Shown: one piece after another, positions 1 through 9,406 of the stretch
Numbering within the stretch: the first letter of the stretch is position 1
How the letters are laid out: each line of letters opens with the position of its first letter
Assembly: GCF_007197775.1 (NCBI RefSeq)
Contig: NZ_CP041638.1
Span: 558,001-622,000, forward strand
Direction of reading: 5' to 3'
DNA length: 64,000 nt
DNA from: Thalassotalea sp. PS06
Lineage (GTDB): Bacteria > Pseudomonadota > Gammaproteobacteria > Enterobacterales > Alteromonadaceae
Notes under the pieces: model-generated
Database searches by the model: none
What the model was told of the DNA's origin: nothing
Seen by the model: the letters and a program-made list of their open reading frames with translations, nothing else
Translations under genes and position numbers: made by a program

Positions 1-88
1 CGCACACCAGCAATTTGATCTTACTGGCAATCTTTAAAATTCTGCTTTCAACCGGTCCATATAAGGTATCGGTTTGCGATCCAGCCAT
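1..88 (-). CDS. kdsC: KdsC, 3-deoxy-D-manno-octulosonate 8-phosphate phosphatase (N-terminal fragment)
   Basis: Only the first 29 codons lie in the window; the gene runs off the left edge. The visible peptide starts MAGSQTDTLYGPV and ends KIKLLVC, just before the expected HAD-family nucleophile motif (DxDG), which is outside. The YGPV...KIKLLVCD pattern is typical of KdsC N-termini. Family role: hydrolyses KDO-8-phosphate to KDO for LPS inner core synthesis. The ATG begins 2 nt after the kdsD stop codon on the same strand, so the two are surely cotranscribed. The assignment rests on a short peptide plus context, since kdsD-kdsC adjacency is conserved in gammaproteobacteria. Confidence 0.85.
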   Translation of the reverse strand, partial: MAGSQTDTLYGPVESRILKIASKIKLLVC

Positions 89-90
89 GT

Positions 91-1065
91 TTACAAAACT
101 CCTGCTTTTAAAATATCGTGCATGTTCATTGCACCTGTTGGACGCTGTTGCTCATCGACAATGATTAAGCCATTGATTCTTTTATCTTCCATCATTTTCA
201 ACGCCTGAGCGGCAAGCATATCCTGTTTAGCAACAATTGGATTTTTAGTCATTACCTCAACGATGGTATCGGAATGGATGTTTACATCGGTTTCGAGAAT
301 ACGCCGCAAATCACCATCTGTAAATAAACCAACCAGAACCCCTTCGGAATTTATTATCGCGGTCATGCCCAGACCTTTTTCTGACATTTCCAATAATGCT
401 TCCTTGATACTTGCTTGTTCTCGAACAACCGGTAACCGCTCTTTGGTATGCATGATATCGATTAAGCGTAATAATAACCGTTTCCCTAAACTGCCACCTG
501 GGTGGGATAAGGCGAAATCGTCAGCGCTGAATCCTTTAGCATTTAATAGTGCTACCGCTATAGCATCGCCCATTACTAATGTCGCCGTGGTACTCGAAGT
601 CGGCGCCAATCCGAGCGGACAAGCTTCTTTAGGTACGCTGATACAGATATGCTCGTCTGCAAGGGTTGCCAAAGTTGACGAAGGATTAGACGTCATGGCA
701 ATGATATTACAGCCAATACGTTTTAATACCGGCATTATTGCCAGCACTTCATTAGTGCGCCCAGAATTGGAGATCGCCAACACCACGTCGTCACTGGTTA
801 TCATCCCCAGGTCACCATGACTGGCTTCACCCGGGTGTACAAAAAATGCCGGAGTGCCTGTGCTCGCCAACGTCGCGGCAATTTTGCCACCAATGTGCCC
901 GGATTTACCCATGCCAATAACGATAACCCGCCCGCGGGTTTTAAAAATCAACTGGCAGGCATTGGCGAAACGCTCGTCAATGTATTGATCCAGGTTAGCA
1001 ACGGCCTCTTGCTCTATGGCAATGACCTGCTTTGCGAGCTCAATAAATTCGTTATTAGACGTCAT
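91..1065 (-). CDS. kdsD: KdsD, D-arabinose 5-phosphate isomerase
   Basis: Interconverts ribulose 5-phosphate and arabinose 5-phosphate, the first dedicated step toward KDO in LPS synthesis; cytoplasmic. The 324-residue protein has an N-terminal SIS sugar-isomerase domain (about 35-180) with GMGKSGHIGGK at 51-61 and an SHGD motif near 83-86, followed by two CBS domains (about 208-265 and 275-324). E. coli KdsD is 328 residues with the same architecture. The start ATG is preceded by AAGGAATC at good spacing. It sits between a YrbG antiporter gene upstream (24-nt gap) and kdsC downstream, the usual enterobacterial order, so it is probably the second gene of an yrbG-kdsD-kdsC operon. Confidence 0.96.
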   Translation of the reverse strand: MTSNNEFIELAKQVIAIEQEAVANLDQYIDERFANACQLIFKTRGRVIVIGMGKSGHIGGKIAATLASTGTPAFFVHPGEASHGDLGMITSDDVVLAISNSGRTNEVLAIMPVLKRIGCNIIAMTSNPSSTLATLADEHICISVPKEACPLGLAPTSSTTATLVMGDAIAVALLNAKGFSADDFALSHPGGSLGKRLLLRLIDIMHTKERLPVVREQASIKEALLEMSEKGLGMTAIINSEGVLVGLFTDGDLRRILETDVNIHSDTIVEVMTKNPIVAKQDMLAAQALKMMEDKRINGLIIVDEQQRPTGAMNMHDILKAGVL

Positions 1066-1089
1066 ATGGATTCCTTATTCGGCCATTAT

Positions 1090-2067
1090 CTATGCCATCT
1101 GGGAAAAAATCAGATATTGATAGAATATAAACGCGGCAACTAGTATACCGCCTTCAATGCGTCGAATAACAAATTTACCCTTTAAACTGAAACAAAGGAA
1201 GAATAAAAGTAGGGTAAGCCCCATCATATAAGGTACATCGCGACTGGCAACCTGTGGATCTACATCACCTGGTGAGAGGAGTCCAGGAATTGCCAGTACG
1301 GCGAGAATATTAAAGATATTTGAACCAATGATATTGCCTAGTGCCAGGTCATCCTCTTTCTTGATGATACTGACGACACTAGCCGCTAATTCAGGCAAAC
1401 TGGTGCCAATAGCGATGATGGTCAAGCCGATGACCAAATCACTAACGCCAAAATCCTTGGCGATACTAGTGGCCGAATCTACCAGAAAGTTTGCGCTCAA
1501 GGGGAGCAATGTCATCCCAAGGATAAGCCAGAACAAAGCTGCCATCGTGCCAACGTCTTCGGGTATTTCCGAAACTGCGTCAGCTAGCATTGGATCTTTG
1601 TCTCGCTCTTCTTTGCTCTGACGCAAGGAAATGATTACCAACACGGTGATAAACAGAATGAACCCTATCAATAGTGCCAGACCCTCAGCAAAACTGAAAT
1701 AAAGGTTATAAAGCATCACGCTGGCGAAAAAGGTAACGATAAGTAGGAGCGGGATTTCTCGTTTTAGGGTTGAAGAAGAAACCAGAAGAGGTTTACATAT
1801 TGCGGTTATACCCAATACCAATGCGATATTGGTAATATTCGAACCAATGGCGTTACCTATTGCGGTATCCGGTGCTCCCTGCAGGGCTGCCGTTGCCGCT
1901 ACAACCATTTCCGGAGCGGAAGAGCCCATTGCCACAATGGTTAAGCCGATAATCATCGGCGCGATTCCTAAATTTCTGGCGACCGAAGCTGCGCCATAGA
2001 CAAACTTATCAGCACTCCAGACCAGAATAGCCAGTGAGATAATTAATATTAGTATTTCTGTGAACAT
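1090..2067 (-). CDS. yrbG: YrbG-type calcium/sodium antiporter
   Basis: Inner-membrane protein of the CaCA cation/calcium exchanger superfamily. The 325 residues form two homologous halves, each with an alpha-repeat signature: GLTIVAMGSSAPEM and GNAIGSN in the first half, GLTIIAIGTSLPELAAS and GNIIGSN in the second. About ten hydrophobic segments are visible, with a charged cytoplasmic stretch (RQSKEERDKDP) in the middle. The start ATG follows GGAG by six bases. It is the first gene of the minus-strand kdsD-kdsC unit and diverges from the outer-membrane protein gene at 2339. The transported ion is inferred from the family; Na/Ca exchange was not established from sequence alone. Confidence 0.93.
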   Translation of the reverse strand: MFTEILILIISLAILVWSADKFVYGAASVARNLGIAPMIIGLTIVAMGSSAPEMVVAATAALQGAPDTAIGNAIGSNITNIALVLGITAICKPLLVSSSTLKREIPLLLIVTFFASVMLYNLYFSFAEGLALLIGFILFITVLVIISLRQSKEERDKDPMLADAVSEIPEDVGTMAALFWLILGMTLLPLSANFLVDSATSIAKDFGVSDLVIGLTIIAIGTSLPELAASVVSIIKKEDDLALGNIIGSNIFNILAVLAIPGLLSPGDVDPQVASRDVPYMMGLTLLLFFLCFSLKGKFVIRRIEGGILVAAFIFYQYLIFSQMA

Positions 2068-2338
2068 TCAGTACTCCATATTCGCTGTCTAAATTGTCGC
2101 TTGTCAGCATCAAAATGAAAAGCATAAACCGGGTAAAATTCACAAAAATCATATCAGAACGACAAAATGTACATGTTTTGACCAATAAGGCATTGACCTA
2201 AGGTAAGATTTTTCGTAATTGCAGCTAGTATTAGCGAATGGATAGTTGTAAATACGGCCGCACTATATTTAACCGCCGTGGTATCCGTTTAATAATCAAT
2301 AAATCAACGCTTTAATCATTCGATATCCAGGGTGCTCA

Positions 2339-3100
2339 ATGCGAAAAACGCTTATCTTACTGACAACACTTGCGTCGTTTTCTGGTTCTACTGCTGAGTA
2401 TCAGTTTGGTTTCGCCAATACCTATGTTGATTACTTATCCTGGAAACAGGGGACTCAGGGATATAATGGAATCGATGTCAGCGAAGATCGAGACGACCAC
2501 ATAACCTGGGGAATAGAGGCCGGGATAACCTTTGACTGGGGCGAAGCTTATGGCTTTATGGAAGCGGAGAAATTAGATAAGGACGCGGAAGTCAGATCTC
2601 AAGCATTCAAAGCAAGCGCTCATTACCGAGTTCATACCAACCTGACTTTATACGGGCAGGTTTATGATTATTCTGAATCTGGTGGTTTTGTCGATGAACA
2701 GAATCGGGTACTTGGTTTTGGTTATCTGGGGTGGAGTAGCGATAACTATTGGTTCAAACCGTTTCTGGGCTTCCATCATGTTACCTCACCATTCAGTGAT
2801 CCATTTGGTAACAATATTTCCGGTTACAACGGCGGAATGTTGGGCTGGAACCTGGGATGGTTTTTCAATATTGGTAGTGCCAGTTTTATGCTGACTAACT
2901 GGAATGAAATAGAGTTTGCCCGCAACCACGAATATGCCGATTACCAAAACGGTGATACCGGGTTGAATGGCGCGTTCGGGCTCTGGTATGACGTTTCGAA
3001 AAAGTTTTATGTCGGCCTGCAGTATCGCTACTTTTCTAATAAACTTGGCGTTGACGATTACGGTGATGCGTTAATCTGGCGAATTGGTTATCACTTTTAA
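2339..3100 (+). CDS. OmpK/Tsx-family outer-membrane channel-like protein
   Basis: A 253-residue protein with an N-terminal signal peptide (about 1-19, cut near STA-EYQF) and alternating aromatic beta strands ending in RIGYHF, a typical C-terminal outer-membrane sorting signal with terminal Phe. Repeated Trp/Tyr/Gly strands and the pattern FANTYVDYLSW near the N-terminus resemble the nucleoside-specific channel family (Tsx/OmpK), known in Vibrio and relatives as a nucleoside pore and phage or vibriocin receptor. The substrate is inferred from family only. It is monocistronic, divergent from yrbG, with 271 bp of upstream DNA and a purine-rich AGGGTG before the ATG. It is not part of the Mla operon that follows after 385 bp. 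Confidence 0.8.
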   Translation: MRKTLILLTTLASFSGSTAEYQFGFANTYVDYLSWKQGTQGYNGIDVSEDRDDHITWGIEAGITFDWGEAYGFMEAEKLDKDAEVRSQAFKASAHYRVHTNLTLYGQVYDYSESGGFVDEQNRVLGFGYLGWSSDNYWFKPFLGFHHVTSPFSDPFGNNISGYNGGMLGWNLGWFFNIGSASFMLTNWNEIEFARNHEYADYQNGDTGLNGAFGLWYDVSKKFYVGLQYRYFSNKLGVDDYGDALIWRIGYHF

Positions 3101-3485
3101 AGTCACCATGTGTTGATGTCTGGCTTAAAGAAAATTAATTCATCTATCCACTTACAGGGTTTTAAAATCGCTAAGAGATTGATGCAAAAATTTCTGTCAT
3201 GCTCTTCCACTTAGCATTATTGCTCACAACTATCGTTGTCACTGGCTTGAATTCTCAGGTCGGTGACCCGACATTTGCTATCATTCGATGAAATAATTCA
3301 ACGTTCTAAATGATCTATTCAATCGATTTAATCGAACTAACTTATATCATTGATGAAATGGTCACTTGCTGCTCAATAATGATATAGTTTACAAATTATT
3401 ACGATTTAAAGCTGCAGCGGCGATTCTGCTTAGGTAGAATCCTGTTGTTTGGATAACTGATAATGAGAACACATCTCGCTACCTT
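3101..3485. other. Spacer upstream of the mla operon
   Basis: This 385-bp stretch separates the OmpK-like gene from mlaF. It holds two small inverted repeats: GTCGG/CCGAC around 3261-3274 and GATTCT/AGAATC around 3422-3441, the second inside the probable mlaF leader. A plausible but weak promoter is TGGTCA followed 18 nt later by TATAGT, near 3360-3389. The last 27 bases contain a short upstream reading frame, listed separately. No longer gene is credible here. Confidence 0.4.
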
Positions 3486-3489
3486 ATGA
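3463..3489 (+). CDS. Possible leader peptide coupled to mlaF
   Basis: An ATG-initiated frame of eight sense codons (MRTHLATL) ends with TGA, which overlaps the mlaF ATG as ATGA. A GGAT sequence sits upstream of the small frame, whereas mlaF itself has no recognisable Shine-Dalgarno (CATCTCGCTACCTT precedes it). The arrangement suggests that translation of mlaF may be coupled to this mini-ORF. Nothing shows that the peptide itself has a function, and chance occurrence is possible. Confidence 0.3.
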   Translation: MRTHLATL

Positions 3490-4283
3490 CGGATAATCTG
3501 GTAAATATCAACGACCTGTCGTTCTATCGTGAACAACGCTGTATTTATAACGGCATCAATTTGACGATCCCGAAGGGCAAGGTCACGGCTATCATGGGCC
3601 CTAGTGGTATCGGTAAAACTACCTTGTTGAAACTTATTGGCGGGCAGTTAAAGCCAACCCGGGGTAACATCGAGTTTGCCGGCAACGACATCAATAAACT
3701 TTCTCGCCATGATCTCTATGAAAGCCGCAAGCGTATGAGCATGCTGTTTCAATCAGGCGCCTTGTTTACCGATATGACGGTTTTCGACAACGTCGCATTT
3801 CCAATTCGCGAGCACAGCAAGTTGCCCGAAGACATCATTGAAAAGATGGTAATGATGAAACTTGAAGTGGTTGGTTTACGTGGCGCTATGCACTTGAAGC
3901 CCTCTGAGCTTTCCGGTGGTATGGCAAGACGAGCGGCTCTGGCCCGGGCTATTGCCTTAGATCCTGAACTTATCATGTACGATGAGCCATTCGCCGGTCA
4001 GGATCCCATTTCCATGGGCGTCATCGTTCGCCTGATTCGTGACCTCAATGATGCCCTGGGGTTAACTTCTATTGTCGTATCTCACGATGTTCCTGAGGTC
4101 ATGAGCATCGCCGATTATATTTATATCATTGCCGAACAGAAAATTATCGGTCATGGCACCGCAGACGAAATTCGACAGCAACAATCACCACTGGTACAAC
4201 AGTTTATCAAAGGTGAAGATGATGGTCCGGTACCGTTTCATTTTCCGGCTGAGCCTTACGCCAAGCAGTTAATAGGAAAATAA
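3486..4283 (+). CDS. mlaF: MlaF, ATPase of the Mla phospholipid ABC transporter
   Basis: Cytoplasmic nucleotide-binding subunit of MlaFEDB, which moves phospholipids between the inner membrane and periplasmic MlaC and maintains outer-membrane asymmetry. All ABC motifs are intact in 265 residues: Walker A GPSGIGKT (38-45), Q-loop Q89, signature LSGGM (142-146), Walker B LIMYDEP (162-168) and switch His200. The stretch [16 protein letters not shown] is characteristic of MlaF. The C-terminal tail ([13 protein letters not shown]) matches the MlaF tail that contacts the partner subunit. It is first of five mla genes, five bases before mlaE. No clear ribosome-binding site precedes the ATG; see the small upstream frame. 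Confidence 0.97.
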   Translation: MTDNLVNINDLSFYREQRCIYNGINLTIPKGKVTAIMGPSGIGKTTLLKLIGGQLKPTRGNIEFAGNDINKLSRHDLYESRKRMSMLFQSGALFTDMTVFDNVAFPIREHSKLPEDIIEKMVMMKLEVVGLRGAMHLKPSELSGGMARRAALARAIALDPELIMYDEPFAGQDPISMGVIVRLIRDLNDALGLTSIVVSHDVPEVMSIADYIYIIAEQKIIGHGTADEIRQQQSPLVQQFIKGEDDGPVPFHFPAEPYAKQLIGK

Positions 4284-4288
4284 TAAGG

Positions 4289-5068
4289 ATGTTAGAATAT
4301 TTTCAAAGGTTAGGGCACAACACCATTGCCCTTATCTCCGGGTTAGGAAGAGCCATGTTGATGTTGCTTTCAGCAATCGTACATCGGCCTTCACCAAGAA
4401 AAGGCATGCCGTTATTAATGACGCAACTATATTCAGTAGGTGTGTTGTCTCTGGTGATTATTTTAGTGTCGGGTACGTTTATCGGTATGGTGTTATCGTT
4501 GCAGGGCTATACCATATTGGTAGGCTTTGGCGCCGAGGCAAGTTTAGGACCATTAGTAGCATTATCCTTATTAAGAGAACTGGGGCCTGTTGTCGCGGCA
4601 TTGCTTTTTGCCGGTCGCGCAGGTTCTGCACTTACCGCTGAAATAGGTTTGATGAAGGCTACTGAGCAGTTGAGTAGTCTGGAAATGATGGCGGTTGATC
4701 CGTTGCGCCAGATTATTGCACCACGATTCTGGGCCGGTTTTATCAGTTTACCTTTGCTTGCGGCGATTTTCTCCGCGGTTGGTATTCTCGGCGCTCACTT
4801 AGTCGGTGTCGACTGGTTAGGTGTCGATCAAGGGACATTCTGGTCTGTTATGCAGGCCCAGGTAGACTTGTATAATGATATTCTCAATGGCGTGATCAAG
4901 TCCGTGGTGTTTGCTTTTGTTGTTACCTGGATTGCCGTCTATAAAGGTTACGATTGCGTGCCTACTTCTGAGGGCATTAGTCGCGCGACAACGGCAACCG
5001 TAGTGCAATCGTCGCTTTGCGTTTTAGGTTTAGATTTTATTTTAACGGCATTGATGTTTACCAGCTAA
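4289..5068 (+). CDS. mlaE: MlaE, permease of the Mla phospholipid ABC transporter
   Basis: Integral inner-membrane subunit of MlaFEDB. The 259-residue length equals that of the family. An amphipathic N-terminal interfacial helix is followed by about five transmembrane helices. The conserved core [34 protein letters not shown] (split here: [12 protein letters not shown], then [18 protein letters not shown]) and the coupling region [17 protein letters not shown] are the MlaE/TGD1 permease signature. It starts five bases after mlaF and precedes mlaD by 46 bp, in the standard mlaFEDCB order. Function is inferred from strong family identity. Confidence 0.97.
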   Translation: MLEYFQRLGHNTIALISGLGRAMLMLLSAIVHRPSPRKGMPLLMTQLYSVGVLSLVIILVSGTFIGMVLSLQGYTILVGFGAEASLGPLVALSLLRELGPVVAALLFAGRAGSALTAEIGLMKATEQLSSLEMMAVDPLRQIIAPRFWAGFISLPLLAAIFSAVGILGAHLVGVDWLGVDQGTFWSVMQAQVDLYNDILNGVIKSVVFAFVVTWIAVYKGYDCVPTSEGISRATTATVVQSSLCVLGLDFILTALMFTS

Positions 5069-5114
5069 GGTAGCTTGATGCGTTATTGAAAGTTAGGAAA
5101 ATTGGTGAATTGAC

Positions 5115-5591
5115 ATGGTGTCAAAAAAAATTGAATTAATGGTTGGTTTATTCGTAGCGGCAGGGATTGCGGCATTACTGATGTTAGCATTGAAAGTTGC
5201 AGATGCAGGCATCCAGGGCAATGGCCAAACGTATAATCTGTATGCTAAATTCGACAATATAGGCGGGCTTAAAGTCAGATCCCCGATCAAAGTTGGCGGT
5301 GTAATCATAGGAAGAGTGGAAAAGATTGCCCTGGATTCTGACGATTATATGCCAGTGGTTACATTGAGCATTTATTCTCAATACGAAGGTTTTTCCGAGT
5401 CATCGTCGCTGTCGATCTTAACGGCGGGTTTGCTTGGTGAACAATATCTTGGATTGGAACCTGGATTTATTGATGAAGACCTGGGAATTGGTACTTTGCA
5501 ACCGGGTGATTATATTGAAGATACCAAGTCGGCTCTGGTCTTAGAAGAAATGATTGGCCAGTTTTTATTTAGTCAGGGAAGCGACGATTAA
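5115..5591 (+). CDS. mlaD: MlaD, MCE-domain substrate-binding subunit
   Basis: Anchored in the inner membrane by one N-terminal helix (about 8-28, GLFVAAGIAALLMLALKV), with a periplasmic MCE domain (about 38-115, containing FDNIGGLKVRSPIKVGGVIIGRV). MlaD hexamers form the lipid channel between MlaE and the shuttle MlaC. At 158 residues it is somewhat shorter than the E. coli protein (183), with a shortened C-terminal helix region. Immediately downstream is mlaC (six-base gap). Apart from the length, nothing is unusual. Confidence 0.95.
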   Translation: MVSKKIELMVGLFVAAGIAALLMLALKVADAGIQGNGQTYNLYAKFDNIGGLKVRSPIKVGGVIIGRVEKIALDSDDYMPVVTLSIYSQYEGFSESSSLSILTAGLLGEQYLGLEPGFIDEDLGIGTLQPGDYIEDTKSALVLEEMIGQFLFSQGSDD

Positions 5592-5597
5592 GAGGAA

Positions 5598-6278
5598 ATG
5601 ATGAAATTTATATCTTTAAAAGCGGTATTACTAAGCGTTTTGGTTTTCACAGCGAATGCTTTTGCGGCAGAGGTGAGCAAAGAAGATCCCTATAAGATGA
5701 TCAACGAAGTATCGCAGATTACTTTTGATCGGTTAGCCAAAGAAGAAGCACAGATTAAAGCCGATCCGAACTTGCTAAAAGGCATTGTAGAGGAAGAAAT
5801 GATGCCTTACGTGTTCTATCAGTATGCGGCGCTGAAAGTGTTAGGTAACTATCGTAAAAATGCGAGTAACGAAGAGATTAAAGCCTTTATTGTTGCGTTT
5901 CGCGAGTATCTGATAACGTCCTACGCGCAGGTTTTTACCCTGTATGATCACCAGAAGATCCAGTTTGAACCGGAAAAAAGTTTCGACAAAGAAAAGATAG
6001 TTATGGTTGGTGTCGACGTTATTGATGGTAATCGACCTCCGATAAATCTGAAGTTTAAGGTACGTAAGAACACCAAAACGAACGAATGGCAGGCGTTTGA
6101 TCTGGTTGCCGAAGGTGTAAGCCTTTTAGATGCAAAACAAAAAGAACTGCGCAGTATACTGGCTCAAAATGGGGTGCCTAAAGTTACTGAAATGTTGCTT
6201 GAGAAAAGTAAACGCGACATCGTTTTCAAGAAAAACGGTAAAGACGACGCCATGAAAGAGATAGGAATTGAAAAATAA
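5598..6278 (+). CDS. mlaC: MlaC, periplasmic phospholipid shuttle
   Basis: Soluble periplasmic carrier that passes phospholipids between the outer-membrane MlaA complex and MlaFEDB. The 226-residue precursor starts with a clear signal peptide (residues 1-24, ending AFA before AEVSKEDPY). The mature part has the MlaC pattern of helices and strands, including the conserved stretch EEMMPYVFYQYAALKVLG and a C-terminal region with DGNRPPINLKFKVRK. Two adjacent ATG codons are possible starts. An AGAGGAA precedes them. The stop codon overlaps the mlaB start as TAATG, indicating translational coupling. Confidence 0.95.
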   Translation: MMKFISLKAVLLSVLVFTANAFAAEVSKEDPYKMINEVSQITFDRLAKEEAQIKADPNLLKGIVEEEMMPYVFYQYAALKVLGNYRKNASNEEIKAFIVAFREYLITSYAQVFTLYDHQKIQFEPEKSFDKEKIVMVGVDVIDGNRPPINLKFKVRKNTKTNEWQAFDLVAEGVSLLDAKQKELRSILAQNGVPKVTEMLLEKSKRDIVFKKNGKDDAMKEIGIEK

Positions 6279-6589
6279 TGAGCAGTGAATCGCTGACCAT
6301 TGCGCGAATTGATGGCGAAAATGTGCAATTAAATGGTGAGCTGACGAGAAAATCCATTATTGGTAACCAAAACAAAAACTTTCTCGAAATATTAGCGTCG
6401 AATCAGCAACGTGTTGATCTTAAAGCTCTAAACAAGGTAGATACGGCGGGACTTAGCTGGCTACTGGCCTTGGTAGAGCTGGCAACTAAAAAACAAATTG
6501 TAATTAGCTATTCCAATCCGCCTGCAGAATTGGTTAAACTCGCCAGACTGAGCCGAGTCGAGCAGCTATTGCCGATTAAAGATAACTAA
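6278..6589 (+). CDS. mlaB: MlaB, STAS-domain regulator of the Mla transporter
   Basis: A 103-residue single STAS domain protein. In the family it binds MlaF in the cytoplasm and is needed for ATPase activity and complex stability. The phosphorylatable-type motif VDTAGLSWL is present, with Asp55-Thr56 corresponding to the conserved Thr52 region of E. coli MlaB. Its start overlaps the mlaC stop by one base. It is the last dedicated mla gene; ibaG follows after 16 bp. Confidence 0.92.
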   Translation: MSSESLTIARIDGENVQLNGELTRKSIIGNQNKNFLEILASNQQRVDLKALNKVDTAGLSWLLALVELATKKQIVISYSNPPAELVKLARLSRVEQLLPIKDN

Positions 6590-6605
6590 TATTGGAGAAT
6601 GGACA

Positions 6606-6863
6606 TTGCAAGCCGCCGATATCGAAAAAATTTTAAATGACGCACTAAGTCTTGATGATCTGCACGTAACCTTTGACGGTTCACAATGCAGTATTATTGC
6701 TGTTTCCGATGAATTTGAAGAAATGAGTCGCGTCAAAAAGCAACAAACTGTTTACGCCCCCCTAACCGAGGCCATCAATCAGGGCCATATTCATGCCGTC
6801 AGTATCAAAACTTTTACCAATAGCCAGTGGCAACGGGAAAAGAAATTTTTACTACCGTCTTAA
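6606..6863 (+). CDS. ibaG: IbaG, BolA-family protein
   Basis: An 85-residue BolA/YrbA domain protein, associated in the family with monothiol glutaredoxins, Fe-S handling and acid stress. The C-terminal part HIHAVSIKTFTNSQWQREKKFLLPS carries the invariant BolA-type His and the KxFT motif (fragments HAVSIKTFT and WQREKKF). The start codon is TTG, with TTGGAGAATGGACA upstream giving a Shine-Dalgarno (GGAG); no in-frame ATG fits the conserved N-terminus MQAADIEKIL. It sits between mlaB and murA, as in E. coli. Confidence 0.92.
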   Translation: MQAADIEKILNDALSLDDLHVTFDGSQCSIIAVSDEFEEMSRVKKQQTVYAPLTEAINQGHIHAVSIKTFTNSQWQREKKFLLPS

Positions 6864-8147
<1,284 letters not shown>

Positions 8148-8172
8148 ATGTAGTAACGGCTAAACAGTGAAT

Positions 8173-8202
8173 AAAAAGGCGCACTTTAGGTGCGCCTTTT
8201 TT
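8173..8202. terminator. Intrinsic terminator between murA and degS
   Basis: A 12-bp GC-rich stem (AAAAAGGCGCAC / GTGCGCCTTTTT) encloses a five-base loop TTTAG and is followed by a T run. The A-tract on the other side means it can also serve degS, which converges from the right. Confidence 0.93.
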
Positions 8203-8225
8203 GTGCCTGAAGCTTTATTTGGATT

Positions 8226-9287
8226 TTAACGATTAAGTTCAACGATTTTTACCGGTACTTCTATCGCTTGTTTATTACGAATCACTGAAAAATTAAGTAC
8301 GGTCCCAGGTTTGGTTTCGGCAACAATATCCAGGGCATGGTTAATACTTACTATCGCGGTACCATCGATTTTATAAACCACATCATCCTTTTGTAGACCA
8401 GCAACCTGAGCAGGACTTCCAGGCGTTGTAGCGTCAATAACAAAGCCTTTTAATTGCGGATTATAACGCTGCGAACTAATGCCCAACCAACCGCGGACAA
8501 CGCGCCCATTACTTATCAACTCCAACATGACTTTTTTCGCTAACTTATAAGGTATTGCGAAAAATATACCCTGAATATTTATCTGCGGGTTTAAGCGTTT
8601 GAATTGTGCGGTTGTGATGCCGACCAGATCGCCATTAGAATTTACTAACGCGCCGCCGGAATTACCATCATTGATGGCAGCATCCATTTGTAGAAATTCT
8701 CGATAACTGGTGCTGCTTAAACCACTTCTCCCAGTCGCGGAAATTATTCCCTGGGTAATTGTCTGGCCAAGGTTTAAAGGATTGCCAATAGCTAAAACTA
8801 CATCGCCGACTAATGGCGTTTGTGAGTCATCCATTGGGATCACCGGCAGGTTGCTTGCCTGAACTTTAAGAACCGCTAAATCGGTTAATTCATCACTGCC
8901 AATTAGTTCCGCCGTTAGCTCAGTTTGATTTTGTAAAACCACGGTAATTAGATCCGCGTTTAATACCACATGATAATTAGTCAGGATATAGCCGCGACTG
9001 TCCATGATAACGCCGGAGCCCAGCTTTATTCGCTGTAATGAGCGGCTGCGGTATCTTGGATTCGTTTCTATGCTTTCACTGTAAATATTCACTACTGCAG
9101 GCGCCGCTTTGGCAACGGCACTGGCGTAGGAGACTGGCTTGGGTTTTTCATCGACCGGTTTGAAAATGTTCAGCGATGCGGAACTGCCAGAGCGCAATTC
9201 AGGCACAAGAATAAGTAACACAACTGCGGTTAACAGCCCATAGCTGGTGGCACGCAGGATATAGGTAAGTGCGGGAACTATTTTCAA
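8226..9287 (-). CDS. degS: DegS, inner-membrane site-1 protease of the sigma-E pathway
   Basis: Membrane-anchored serine protease that senses misfolded outer-membrane proteins and cuts the anti-sigma factor RseA. The 353-residue protein has one N-terminal membrane helix (about 8-29), a trypsin-like domain with triad His106 (TNYHVV), Asp136 (ELTDLAVLKV) and Ser210 (NDGNSGGAL), and a single C-terminal PDZ domain (about 255-345). One PDZ and a retained anchor distinguish it from the neighbouring DegQ. The pair degQ-degS is cotranscribed in the same order as in E. coli, with a 119-bp gap. Confidence 0.95.
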   Translation of the reverse strand: MKIVPALTYILRATSYGLLTAVVLLILVPELRSGSSASLNIFKPVDEKPKPVSYASAVAKAAPAVVNIYSESIETNPRYRSRSLQRIKLGSGVIMDSRGYILTNYHVVLNADLITVVLQNQTELTAELIGSDELTDLAVLKVQASNLPVIPMDDSQTPLVGDVVLAIGNPLNLGQTITQGIISATGRSGLSSTSYREFLQMDAAINDGNSGGALVNSNGDLVGITTAQFKRLNPQINIQGIFFAIPYKLAKKVMLELISNGRVVRGWLGISSQRYNPQLKGFVIDATTPGSPAQVAGLQKDDVVYKIDGTAIVSINHALDIVAETKPGTVLNFSVIRNKQAIEVPVKIVELNR

Positions 9288-9406
9288 AAGATTTCAGTAA
9301 GTTGTTATTGGTATAGTCTAAAGAGTAGCATTTATTTGCAGGGGATTGTAGTAGGTAAAAGAGGTAAGGGTGCTGCCTGGGCCATGGGACACAGGCAGCG
9401 ATATGA

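Noticed and set aside
263..820. 185-residue plus-strand frame antisense to kdsD
   Set aside because: It is a shadow of the strongly supported kdsD reading frame and shows no domain-like character of its own.
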